The translations under genes were made by a program, and so were the position numbers. Below, one piece after another: positions 47,188 to 57,649 of a stretch of 64,000 nt of DNA. The stretch covers positions 783,682 to 847,681 of the forward strand of contig NMRA01000127.1 of assembly GCA_002633005.1 (NCBI GenBank), read 5' to 3'. The notes below the pieces were generated by a model. The model was given only the letters and a program-made list of their open reading frames with translations. It had not been told where the DNA came from and did no database searches. Origin of the DNA: Phoronis australis. Its lineage: Eukaryota > Phoronida > Phoronidae. Position 1 is the first letter of the stretch. Each line of letters begins with the position of its first letter.

Positions 47188-47473
47188 TGAACCACTGTCA
47201 ACAATCAATGTGGACACTATGATTCTCCCTTCTACATCCACTGCGGCAGCTGAACCACTGTCAACAACAAATATGGACACTAGCGTTCTCTCTTCCACAT
47301 CCACAATGGCAACAGAATCACTGTCAACAGGCAGTGTGGAGAGTACATCCATAGTAAGAACTGAACCTCTTTCAGTAACCAATGTGGACACTATGGTTCG
47401 CCCTTCTACATCCAAGCATTGCATCTTACTAGGCAGCGTTGGTTTGATATTCTGTACTGAAAGTACCTTTTGA
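47188..47473 (+). repeat. Near-identical second copy of mucin repeats (M2', probable haplotig)
   Basis: Matches 46687-46986 almost base for base, including the same PDE-intron junction and stop. It starts abruptly after the N at 47187 within a repeat unit, so it is best read as the same exon from the other haplotype. Confidence 0.7.
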
Positions 47474-48150
47474 GCTCAGAAAAATAAGGAACAAAAAGCA
47501 AAGATATGTAAATGAAAAGGGTACATGTGTTTTGCATAATTTTTCATATCCCTGTATGTTCTGTACTCATTGCCTGCAAGGGTCATGGTATAATTATGAA
47601 TTGTTGCAAAAAAATTATGCAGGTTTTCTGTGTGTCAAAGTGAATCTTTTAAAATTAAATCAAAGAGGTGCCTTTGAGGGAATTTGTCTGAAAAGGCACC
47701 CCTTTGTAGTGATAGGTCTTGGAAATAGTCAACCATTTGAGCGGTACATCCCATGTGCACCTACCTTCAATGGGACTCCGGTAAAAGCTATCCGGCTATC
47801 CTGTTTCAGACAAAAGTAATAGCCACAATTGTTTTTGCTTTCATTTTTTAAGACTTTTAACATTGCAATGGATGCTCATACTTTCTCAGAATCATTGTTT
47901 GGGTGGTAGCTATGTTATTGGCTTTTCAAAGTGTTGTAGCATTTTTTGGTGCTACTTTTCTTGTATTTAAAATGAAGAAAGTAAAATTTCACCTGTCGGC
48001 CATATTGTGTCCTAAACTGATAAGATTTTACCCTACATAACCATGAACATTATCTTATTACGACTATTGTCTACTTTTATGATGTATTGTCTTTGTCTTC
48101 TTATTGCTTTAGATGACAGTATTATACATAAGAATATTTTAACATTTCAG

Positions 48151-48251
48151 GGAAACGACACATTCTCAAATCTCGCTCAAGAAGAGTATAGTATTTTCGT
48201 TCGTTCGTTGGAGCACGCCATCTTGGCCATAGACCAGGCAAATTGCAAACG
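48151..48251 (+). CDS. PDE-derived exon A, second copy
   Basis: Same as 41540-41640 except for the last codons (DQANCKR instead of DQANCFR). Acceptor, donor gtaaat and frame are intact. It lies in the segment 47188-49966 that is probably an alternative haplotype of the neighbouring unit. Confidence 0.7.
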
Positions 48252-48349
48252 GTAAATGCACTGACCAGTGTTTTGTTTATAGTTAGGGGAATTGATATTT
48301 GGAGGACGGAAGCCTGGTCATCAAAAGCAGGGCCCCATTATTTGTGTAC

Positions 48350-49966
48350 TTAATTTATGCGTACCTATATTTTGGTTACTTCTCTTCCGGTTGCTGTTCG
48401 TCTGAAATACAGACGTTCATGTAAGCCTAGTCGTCTTTTATTATTCTCGGCGTGGTGGCAGTAGCAATCGAACCATGGCCAAAGCACCGAAGCAATGGTG
48501 TTTGACTAGATGTGAAACTGATAACTGGATGAATACCATTACTTACATCTTGTCAATCAACCCGTAATTTGCCGACTTTCTGCAACCAGATTATGCTGGC
48601 GAAAAGCCGAAGTCCCTTTGATGGGTTTATTTGACGATACAGACGCTGTACCTGAATCCCGGCGACGCACAGCCGGTCAGAAACTAACCCACTTAAAGCT
48701 CATGCTAGGCCAATTGGCCAACTGTTGTCCTGTGATTGCCCGTAGTGCTATTGTCAAACATTCCACCTCACTTGCCGGTATATGGCAAAATCATTACGGT
48801 TTTCACACATCGGGAGGACATTTCAATGGTTTTTCTGATATTCGCCTCCAACCAGACGAACGCTCGCCCTGAAGCGAATCGTGTCATTCATCGAAGACGA
48901 TTTCCTTGGCTCGGACAACACCATTCTACATCATGGCGTGCTTATCACAGACGACCTTAAAGAATTTAGCAGTCCTCACTCGGTTACGCTTTATTCACCC
49001 AGGTTTACCTCACTCATCCAACAGCGATATGGTCCCGAACTGCGAAGTAAGTCACTTGCATCGAACAAACCGGAAATTTCGCAGGCACTCCAGCCATTTC
49101 TTGACGAGTTACAAACACTCGAAGATGCCAAGGCGTTGCGGGCACTCCCTCGCAAAGCAACCTCGGTCCCTCGCCGAAGCAACGCAAAGTCCTCTCAACT
49201 GTGTAAACAGGCTCATCGCTCCCAGTTTGATCACTACTTAATTTGTCTCCACTGGATGATGCTATTTCAGGACGCGATTCCAAGGACCCATAGACATGGT
49301 CTGATGAACTTAGTCAGTGCATTTTCTGCCGCCCAGAAGACACTCTCGTCTAACAAGGTCATTACACTCCCACGTCTTGAGGATAACCTATGGCTTGTGA
49401 CAGACACCTCTGCCAAGCACCCAGGGATATCAGCCACCTTATATGATACGAGGGGAGGAAAACCCAAGATTGCTTCTATCTTCAATGCCAAGCTTAAGTC
49501 CCGCCAAGTACTTTGGCTCCCCTGTGATGTTGATGCTTTGGCTATTGCCGCGTGCTTGAATCCCTTCAGCCCATACCTCATCCAGTCCAAGTATCATGCC
49601 ATGGTCCTCACGAACAGCAAGCCTTTGATCGCTTATGTAGAGGTGAATTTTCTTTGAGTCCTCGAGTGTCTACATTTTTGTCAGCTGTATATCGGTTCCA
49701 AGCTGTTGTTCACCATGTTTTAGGTGCCGCGAACATCGTATCAGACTTTGCAAGCCGACATAATATTGAGTGATCAGACATGACGTGCCAGGTATGCTCC
49801 TTCGTGGCTTCTACCGAAGATTGTGTGGTCTTTCGTTCATTCACAGGCGACATCTTATCGGGTGTGTCGAGGCTTCCGTTCACTACCCGTTCTGCTTGAC
49901 ATAGCGATAATTTACTAGTTGACTATAGGAATGCAACCCTCGCTCCGATTCGCGAATGCATATTTG
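48350..49966 (+). mobile_element. Ty3/Gypsy element copy 2 (truncated at N)
   Basis: LTR-like left end, primer-site-like tggtggcagtagc (about 48453), gag frames from ATG 48475, then RNase H-like frame 49303-49657 ([36 protein letters not shown]). It ends at the N after gaatgcatatttg, inside the region that continues into integrase in copy 3. RT and protease are absent. Confidence 0.75.
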
Positions 49967-49967
49967 N

Positions 49968-50160
49968 TTGTATTATGAAGATTACTCACATTTTGCCCCT
50001 AGCCTATTGAGGAGACAAGGACCATGCCTTTCCATTTTGCAAAATACAACATACTACATATATGCCCTCTACTGGCCACTTTATGGTACCAATAAACAAC
50101 CCTAGAAGTATACCGTATGCGGTGCAATTGTGGGCGCATTTCAACGCTCTGCGTTGCTCT
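49968..50160 (+). repeat. Right end of an F1 repeat
   Basis: ctctactggccactttatgg, aataaacaaccctagaagta, gcggtgcaattgtgggcgca, ttgctcttg: the F1 right-end signature. It is followed directly by tgaattgttgcaaaaaa, the right half of the target site seen uninterrupted at 47597. Confidence 0.75.
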
Positions 50161-50696
50161 TGTGAATTGTTGCAAAAAAAGTATGCAGGTTTTCTGTGTG
50201 TCAAAGTGAATCTTTTAAAATTAAATCAAAAAGGTGACTTTTAGGGAATTTGTCTGAAAAGGCACCCCTTTGTAGTGATAGGTCTTGGAAATAGTCAACC
50301 ATTTGAGCGGTACATCCCATGTGCACCTACCTTCAATGGGAATCCGGTAAAAGCTATCCGGCTATCCTGTTTCAGACAAAAGTAATAGCCACAATTGTTT
50401 TTTCTTTCATTTTTTAAGACTTTTAACATTGCAATGGATGCTCATATTTTCTCAGAATCATTGTTTGGGTGGTAGCTATGTTATAGGCTTTTCAAAGTGT
50501 TGTAGCATTTTTTGGTGCTACTTTTCTTGTATTTAAAAATGAAGAAAGTAAAATTTCACCTGTCGGCCATATTGTGTCCTAAACTGATAAGATTTTACCC
50601 TACATAACCATGAACATTACCTTATTACGACTATTGTCTACTTTTATGATGTATTGTCTTTGTCTTCTTATTGCTTTAGATGACAGTATTATACAT
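50161..50696 (+). repeat. PDE-intron-derived sequence, copy cut at N
   Basis: Matches 47597-48130 and the parental PDE intron 6390-6895, up to just before exon A (gatgacagtattatacat), where the N at 50697 interrupts. About 260 bp including exon A are missing before the Gypsy element resumes. Confidence 0.7.
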
Positions 50697-50776
50697 NGTT
50701 CGTCTGAAATACAGACGTTCATGTAAGCCTAGTCGTCTTTTATTATTCTCGGCGTGGTGGCAGTAGCAATCGAGCC

Positions 50777-51596
50777 ATGGCCAAAGCACCGAAGCAATGG
50801 TGTTTGACTAGATGTGAAACTGATAACTGGAAGAATACCATTACTTACATCTTGTCACTCAACCCGTATTTTGCGGACTTTCTACAACCAGATTATGCTG
50901 GCGAAAAGCCGAAGTCCCTTTGATGGGTTTATTTGACGATACAGACGCTGTACCTGAATCCCGGCGACGCACAGCCGGTCAGAAACTAACCCACTTAAAG
51001 CTCATGCTGGGCCAATTGGCCAACTGTTGTCCTGTGATTGCCCGTAGTGCAATTGTCAAACATTCCACCTCTCTTGCCGGTATATGGCAAAATCATTACG
51101 GCTTTCAGACATCGGGAGGACATTTCAATGGTTTTTCTGATATTCGCCTCCAACCAGACGAACGCCCGCCCGGAAGCGAATCGTGTCATTCATCGAAGAC
51201 AATTTCCTTGGCCCGGACAACACTATTCTACATCATGGCGTGCTTATCACAGACGACCTTAAAGAATTTAGCAGTCCTCACTCGGTTACGCTTTATTCAC
51301 CCAGGTTTACCTCACTCATCCAACAGCGATATGGTCCCGAACTCCGAAGTAAGTCACTTGCATCGAACAAACCGGAAATTTCGCAGGCACTCCAGCCATT
51401 TCTTGACGAGTTACAAACACTCGAAGATGCCAAGGCGTTGCGGGCACTCCCTGGCAAAGCAACCTCGGTCCCTCGCCGAAGCAACGCAAAGTCCTCTCAA
51501 CTGTGTAAACAGGCTCATCGCTCCCAGTTTGATCACTACTTAATTTGTCTCCACTGGATGACGCTATTTCAGGACGCGATTCCAAGGACCCATTGA
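50777..51596 (+). pseudogene. Gag-like region of Gypsy copy 3
   Basis: MAKAPKQWCLTRCETDNWKN..YILSLNPYFADFLQPDY stops at 50922. A second frame (MGLFDDTDAVPESRRRTAGQ) and a third from 51183 (MSFIEDNFLGPDNTILHHGV, LIQQRYGPELRSK) continue the same protein, so at least two frameshifts exist. The end has a CKQAHRSQFDHYLICLHW segment, possibly a relic zinc knuckle. Confidence 0.6.
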
Positions 51597-51605
51597 CATG
51601 GTCTG

Positions 51606-52075
51606 ATGAACTTAGTCAGTGCATTTTCTGCCGCCCAGAAGACACTCTCGTCTAACAAGGTCATTACACTCCCACGTCCTGAGGATAACCTATGGCTTGT
51701 GACAGACGCCTCTGCCAAGCACCCAGGGATATCAGCCACCTTATATGATACGAGGGAAGGAAAACCCAAGATTGCTTCTATCTTCAATGCCAAGCTTAAG
51801 TCCCGCCAAGTACTTTGGCTCCCCTGTGATGTTGATGCTTTGGCAATTGCCGCGTGCTTGAAGCCCTTCAGCCCATACCTCATCCAGTCCAAGCATCGTG
51901 CCATGGTCCTCACGAACAGCAAGCCTTTGATCGCTTATGTAGAGGTGAATTTTCTTTGAGTCCTCGAGTGTCTACATTTTTGTCAGCTGTATATCGTTTC
52001 CAAGCTGTTGTTCACCATGTTTTAGGTTCCGCGAACATCGCATCAGACTTTGCAAGCCGACATAATATTGAGTGA
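51606..52075 (+). pseudogene. RNase H-like domain of Gypsy copy 3
   Basis: LWLVTDASAKHPGISATLYD (first Asp), [34 protein letters not shown]; a frameshift near 51955; then [32 protein letters not shown] with the last Asp. The pattern is that of Gypsy RNase H. Confidence 0.65.
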
Positions 52076-52081
52076 TCAGAC

Positions 52082-53092
52082 ATGACGTGCCAGGTATGCT
52101 CCTTCGTGGCTTCTACCGAAGATTGTGTGGTCTTTCGTTCATTCACAGGCGACATCTTATCGGGTGAGTCGAGGCTTCCGTTCACTACCCGTTCTACTTG
52201 GCATAGCGATAATTTACTAGTTGAATATAGAAATGCAACCTTCGCTCCGATTCGCGAATGCATATTTGTTCCCCGTTCTGTCTTGAACAGTCTACTCATG
52301 GCTCTTCACCTCCGCTTGGATCATCCCTCATCCAATCAGCTGAGACTAGTTGCCCAACGTTACTTCTACGCCCTCGACTTGGACTCCGCCATTGACAGAT
52401 GTTCCAAATCTTGCCACCAGTGTTGCTCCCTCACACATTCCCCAAAGACGTTGATCACTCAAGATTCGTCTGACCCTCCCCCGACCGTCGGTCTGTCTTT
52501 CGCTGCAGATGTCATGACACGCGATCGCCAATTGATGGTCGTGCTGCGGAAATGTGTGTCATCCTACACCGTCGCACGCATTGGCGAGAGTCAACGCCGT
52601 GACGACTTGCGACATTGTCTTCTTCAAATGTGCATAGAACTTTGCCCTTTGGATAGTCCTCCAGCAGTGCGAATCAGGCTTAACAGTCGGCTACGTTCAA
52701 GAGGTTTATCTGCCCGAGATGTGCTATTCCAACGTGACCAAATTACCTGCGACCAAATACCCGTCACCGACCTCACCCTGATCGAGGCACTGCGACTCAA
52801 ATGTGAAAGGAACCATGAACCCAGCTCGAGATCTAAGGCTCCCATGGCTAGACTCCCTCCCACGAACAACGCTACAGCTGGGGATTTAGTTTATCTCTAT
52901 AGTGATCGCGATAAGACCCGCTCCCGTCCTCGCTCTCTCGTGGTTAGTCGCGACGGTTCTTGGCTCAACATTCAGAAATTTGTTGGCAACAAACTTCGCT
53001 CAACATCCTATCCTGTTAAAAATACGGAGTGCTACAAAGTCTTCACGACATGGTCCCCCTCATTATCCCGGGGCTTCCTCTTCCAGCATTGA
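52082..53092 (+). CDS. Integrase-like ORF of Gypsy copy 3, catalytic core internally deleted
   Basis: 336 residues. The zinc-binding HHCC region (LHLRLDHPSSNQL..., CSKSCHQC) is complete and a first core Asp is visible (FAADVMTRDRQLMVV). After CIELCPLDSPPAV the frame jumps straight to RLNSRLRSRGLSARDVLFQ, normally located past the catalytic Glu; the stretch that should hold the second Asp and the Glu is too short to exist. The C-terminal GPY/F-like module (GDLVYLYSDRDKTRSRPRSL, VVSRDGSWLNIQKFVGNKL) is complete. The frame is open but cannot encode an active DDE integrase. Confidence 0.7.
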   Translation: MTCQVCSFVASTEDCVVFRSFTGDILSGESRLPFTTRSTWHSDNLLVEYRNATFAPIRECIFVPRSVLNSLLMALHLRLDHPSSNQLRLVAQRYFYALDLDSAIDRCSKSCHQCCSLTHSPKTLITQDSSDPPPTVGLSFAADVMTRDRQLMVVLRKCVSSYTVARIGESQRRDDLRHCLLQMCIELCPLDSPPAVRIRLNSRLRSRGLSARDVLFQRDQITCDQIPVTDLTLIEALRLKCERNHEPSSRSKAPMARLPPTNNATAGDLVYLYSDRDKTRSRPRSLVVSRDGSWLNIQKFVGNKLRSTSYPVKNTECYKVFTTWSPSLSRGFLFQH

Positions 53093-53511
53093 AGCAGCTG
53101 ATGATGACGATCCTGTTATGCCACTATCCTCAAGGCCGACGCCCATCTCACAACCTCCACTTTAGCCTCCCGCTCCCGAAATTCCCTCTAAGTTGGCCCC
53201 GGTCGATCATACACCGTCCGAGGATCTGGCTGTGGCTATCAACTCCGGTTCACTTGATGCCACGTCCGAAGCAGTTGATGTCCCTGCAGTTAGTGATGCC
53301 CTCCTCGACGCTTTACGAGGCCCCGTCGCCTTCCAACACGTCTACAGGACTTTCTTTTAAAATAATGTTTGTGCTTACAGTTCGTCACTGTACCTCTTTC
53401 GTATTTATAAACCTTAAGTACTATTAGCTTTATCCGTTTAAAATTAATGAGAAGTTGCGCCATTAATTGTGTACTTTATTCGTATTGGTTACTTCCTTAC
53501 CGGTTAGTGTN

Positions 53512-54150
53512 TCTCGTGGTTAGTCGCGACGGTTCTTGGCTCAACATTCAGAAATTTGTTGGCAACAAACTTCGCTCAACATCCTATCGTGTTAAAAATA
53601 CGGAGTGCTACAAAGTCTTCACGACATGGTCCCCCTCATTATCCCGGGGCTTCCTATTCCAGCATTGAAGCAGCTGATGATGACGATCCTGTTATGCCAC
53701 TATCCTCAAGGCCGACGCCCATCTCACAACCTCAACTTTAGCCTCCCGCTCCCGAAATTCCCTCTAAGTTGGCCCCGGTCGATCATACACCGTCCGAGGA
53801 TCTGGCTGTAGCTATCAACTCCGGTTCACTTGATGCCACGTCCGAAGCAGTTGATGTCCCTGCAGTTAGTGATGCCCTCCTTGACGCTTTACGAGGCCCC
53901 GTCGCCTTCCAACACGTCTACAGGACTTTCTTTTAAAATAATGTTTGTGCTTACAGTTCGTCACTGTACCCCTTTCGTATTTATAAACCTTAAGTACTAT
54001 TAGCTTTATCCGTTTAAAATTAAAGAGAAGTTGCGCCATTAATTGTGTACTTTATTCGTAAGTATAATTTGGTTACTTCCTTACCGGTTACTGTTCGACT
54101 AAAATACAGACGTTCACGTAAGCCTAGTCATCTTTTATTATTACTGGCGG
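53512..54150 (+). repeat. Repeat of the Gypsy 3' end after N (probable haplotig)
   Basis: Matches 52939-53510 almost exactly (tctcgtggttagtcgcgacg onwards) and continues through the LTR-like end (gtgtactttattcgtaagta, ttattattactggcggggga) into unit intron sequence. Confidence 0.75.
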
Positions 54151-54674
54151 GGGACTTACTAGAGTGACTTTGGCGGTTAGGAACTCTGGAGGAATTTAGT
54201 GCAACTGCACCCCTGTGTTAAATAAGTTTTTTCAATGAACGCTGTTGAAGTCTGAGAGTTACATGACATTAGACAAAAGGAAGTAAAATTTTCTGTTGGA
54301 GATTTGTATTTGTTTGAATTTTTTTCGTGGATTAATTCCATTTTGGGTGAATTGTCAAGAATAGTTGCACAAACTGTCAGAATCATTTCATTAAATAAGG
54401 GTAAACTCATAGTAAGTCCTCAATTGAAAACTAAAGTGTGGGTGTTGTATTCCGGTGAACTTAATGAATTCACCTATTTGGAGACTTATATACTGTGAGC
54501 GCAATTCAATAGACTGGCGTATTAAACCAGAATCCTGAAGTTCACAAGTTAGTGCTAATAAAAGGTGTCCCTGTTGTATTAACGTGCAATTTTCTTTGTC
54601 ATGTAGAACCGTTATACTTACCCGTCCTTAATTGTAAATATCAAGTCTGTTCTTGTATCATTGGCTTATTGCAG

Positions 54675-54752
54675 GTTGCGTGGGGAGTTCTCTAATCTGC
54701 CCGACTCTGGCAAAGCTGACTGGAGAAATGACGACCATCAACAGCTGCTCAG
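54675..54752 (+). CDS. PDE-derived exon B, unit 2
   Basis: 78 bp, acceptor ttattgcag, donor gtatat, phase 2/2, reading [20 protein letters not shown] then HQQLLR. Differs from unit 1 mainly at LND/LPD. Confidence 0.75.
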
Positions 54753-55699
54753 GTATATTGTGTTCACCTTGTGTTAATGTATACTCAGTGAAAGGCATGC
54801 TTCATAAGGCCGCGTCCTTACAGGCAAAATGAAATGTTATGCGAACATTTGAAAATACAACAACCTCAAATATATGGCCATAACATTTTTTTGAATGTAA
54901 GGTCAATCATCAGCCTCTTGTTGTTATCCACCAAGTAGCCGTGACCATAATATTCAATGCCTTGAAAGTTAACAAATTGTTTGGCTAAAACCATTCTATG
55001 AAAATCTTTCTTATAGAGTCTAGAAAAAAGTACATGCTATTTTGTGATTTCATATTCAAATTAATGCTTTTGTTCTCTATAGAAAGTAGCAGAGCATTCT
55101 ATTTTAAGGTCATCGCAAGCATTTTAAATTGGAAATTCAGGTCAGCTAATTTTCTGAAGCCCCAAAATCACTTATAATGTTGGAAAGAATCATTGCGAAA
55201 ACTGATTTTAGTGGTAAGTGCTTTTATTATTTGGCCTAATAACCAGATTTCTTCGACATGCAACCGACCCGTTGGACATAGTTGTTTCAAGTAGAATTTG
55301 CGGTGTTTTATTTGGCGTAATAAGTTAAAAATAAACGTATTGTGACGTCGTGAACTTAAAGTGAAAGTGACCCGTGGGTCGCTAAACATATTGAGACCGC
55401 AAATTACCAAATCGTGCAGTAAGCACCGTTACGTGATGCTGGGTAATAACACTGCATGGTGCCGGCTGTGTGTGCTTGCAAGATATGATGTGAATGAGGA
55501 GGTCATTCTTTATGCAGAATTTTTTGTTTTCCAAAGTTTGTATGAAATACAACTGCGGCTGTAGCTTGGCTATTGTAAGATATGTTACAGTAGGATTGCT
55601 GTTTTTTCCTGATATCCTGTAACATAGTTAGAAGTGCACAAATACATCTTTGACTTGTGTTTGTTTGGTCCAGGCAATGATTGAGATCCATGAATATCT

Positions 55700-55950
55700 C
55701 AAGGCTGATACATTTTTTCATGTATCAATTCTCAATTTCTGATCTCCATGTATTGTTTCTAAACGTTTATACACTTGTTTATGTATCAATTCTCAATCCT
55801 GATACACTATTCTCACTGCTAATACATTTGTTCATGTATCTATTCTCAATTCTGATACACCTGTTCATGTATCTACTTTCGTTGCTAATACAGTTGTTCA
55901 TGTATCTATTCTCAATCCTCATACACTTGTTTATGTATCCGTTCTCATGC
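55700..55950 (+). repeat. Degenerate 33-bp minisatellite before exon C, unit 2
   Basis: Repeats of ttgttcatgtatctattctc with aatcctgatacac, paralogous to 44965-45215 and to the array at 8753. Open on both strands because of the repeat length; not coding. Confidence 0.7.
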
Positions 55951-55955
55951 TCTAG

Positions 55956-56073
55956 GGCCAATTTGACGACTGCCTGTGATTTTGCGGCCATTACCAAGGA
56001 ATGGGAGCTACAGAAAAAGATCGCAGTTCTTGTCGCCAGCGAGTTCTTAGAACAAGGTTACATCAAGCCATCT
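55956..56073 (+). CDS. PDE-derived exon C, unit 2
   Basis: 118 bp, acceptor gctctag, donor gtaagt, phase 0 out, reading ANLTTACDFAAITKEWELQK and EFLEQGYIKPS. It has the same six-codon deletion as unit 1. Its phase-0 donor fits the mucin/TM exon at 56705. Confidence 0.75.
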
Positions 56074-56704
56074 GTAAGTTTTCGTTAGAATAAGTTAGTT
56101 AGTTTTAACATATTACTTAAGCTGTGAATAATGTTACACATTATAAGGTGACAAGTTGCAATGCAATGTTTAGACTTCTGCCCAGGAAATGTTACCAATA
56201 TGCATCATTTTGTGAGTGAACAAATCACGTGATTTATGCGGTTCAAAACTTATGGCTTGGCTACACTTCATAAAAGGGGAGGGGAATCTCATATGGTGTC
56301 AGATTGGACTGACATACAGTTGTCTCGAAACTGGCAATTTGGTCTATACCCATGCACTGGAAAATAGATGCGTGTAATTCGGATTTGAATGTTCATAAAT
56401 ATAGTCAACAGACAACGCTGTTGTGTTTTAATCAGTTTTGTATGTGAATAAACGTGCTGCACTTGTCACAGGCGCTCCACGGTTACTTCTTAACACGCAT
56501 CTGGCGGTGACCATTTCAGCGCAGATGTTCGTATTTCAGTTTTTATTTTCACGCATTGTTCTCTACAGTAGTTTTCTCACTGTTCCAGTAGGCATTTTCT
56601 CTAACCATCACAAATGATGGTTTGGAACCATCATGAGTGATGGTTTGGTTGTGTGATACTCAAGTATTGATTTACCTCATGTGATGCTTACCCATAATTC
56701 CCAG

Positions 56705-57646
56705 GAAGCAGTGTGGACTGGTGGACTGTCAACACGCAGTGTGGAGAGTTGCGTTTTCCCATCTACATCCATAGGAAGAACTGAACCTCTATCAACAACC
56801 ATTATGGATACTAGTGTTCTCCCTTCCACATCCACAGTGCCAACTGAACCACTGTCAACAACCAATGTAGACACTAACGTTTTCCCTTCCACATCCACAA
56901 TGGCAACAGAACCACTGTCAACAACCAATGTAGACACTAACGTTTTCCCTTCCACATCCACAATGGCAACAGAACCACTGTCAACAGGCAGTGTGGAGAG
57001 CACATCCATAGTAACAACTGAATCTCTGTCAATAACCAGTATGAACACTAGTGTTCTCTCTTCTACATCCACTGTAACAAAGTCTGAACCAATCTCAACA
57101 ACTAGTGTGAACAGTGCCGTTGCCCTCACCACATCCAGAATGACAAGTGAACTAACTTCAACAACCAGTGCAACTTCTGTTGTAATTCCCATGGAATCAA
57201 CTGTTGCACTCTCAGCAACCAACGATGCCAGAATAATTGCGACATCCAGCGCGTCCTTTACAACTAGCAGCCACTCTATACTACAGACTTCGACAAATTT
57301 TACCAAAACCACAATAGCACGAGCAAAACTCACCGCCATTAAACCACCCGAACCAGAAGCAGGTCTGAGCAGCACTGAGATAAAGGCTATCACTGTATGC
57401 GGTGCGCTGGGGGGCATTGGGGCGGTCGCTGGTGCTATCATCCTTTTTGTCAAGAAACTGCGTCGCACGATTGGCGAATCTCCGAAGCCGGGAAATGAGA
57501 AGAGAAATATGTTTCGATCGGAAGATCATGAAAACAGTGGAAATGAAGATCAACCGGAAGCAGACAAAAGAAGACATTGGCGACATCATAGGCGTTGGCG
57601 TCCTTTCTTTCTTTACAAATTTAGGGAACATAGTGCAGCACACTAA
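56705..57646 (+). CDS. Mucin-like membrane protein exon M3: Ser/Thr repeats, TM helix, basic tail
   Basis: 313 residues plus stop after acceptor aattcccag. The start is EAVWTGGLSTRSVES, then 21-residue repeats (PTEPLSTTNVDT, NVFPSTSTM) degrading into a longer Ser/Thr-rich stretch (TSVNSAVALTTSRMTSELTS, IIATSSASFTTSSHSIL), PPEPEAGLSSTEIK, a TM segment AITVCGALGGIGAV..AIILFV (about 57386-57450), stop-transfer KKLRRT and a hydrophilic cytoplasmic tail rich in Arg/His (RRHWRHHRRWRPF). This is the layout of a type I mucin-like receptor. It is the only copy with the TM and tail. Upstream exon usage is uncertain: by phase it can follow the PDE-derived exon C at 56073. Confidence 0.75.
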   Translation, partial: EAVWTGGLSTRSVESCVFPSTSIGRTEPLSTTIMDTSVLPSTSTVPTEPLSTTNVDTNVFPSTSTMATEPLSTTNVDTNVFPSTSTMATEPLSTGSVESTSIVTTESLSITSMNTSVLSSTSTVTKSEPISTTSVNSAVALTTSRMTSELTSTTSATSVVIPMESTVALSATNDARIIATSSASFTTSSHSILQTSTNFTKTTIARAKLTAIKPPEPEAGLSSTEIKAITVCGALGGIGAVAGAIILFVKKLRRTIGESPKPGNEKRNMFRSEDHENSGNEDQPEADKRRHWRHHRRWRPFFLYKFREHSAAH

Positions 57647-57649
57647 TCG

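Larger units (their letters stand above)
50698..53510 (+). mobile_element. Ty3/Gypsy element copy 3, longest copy
   Basis: Order: LTR end, tggtggcagtagc, gag-like frames (50777-51596), RNase H-like frame (51606-51959, continuing in another frame to 52075), integrase-like frame (52082-53092), then 3' LTR-like sequence from about 53466. Protease and the whole RT are missing: gag runs into the RNase H connection within a few dozen bases. It is interrupted at N 53511. Confidence 0.8.
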
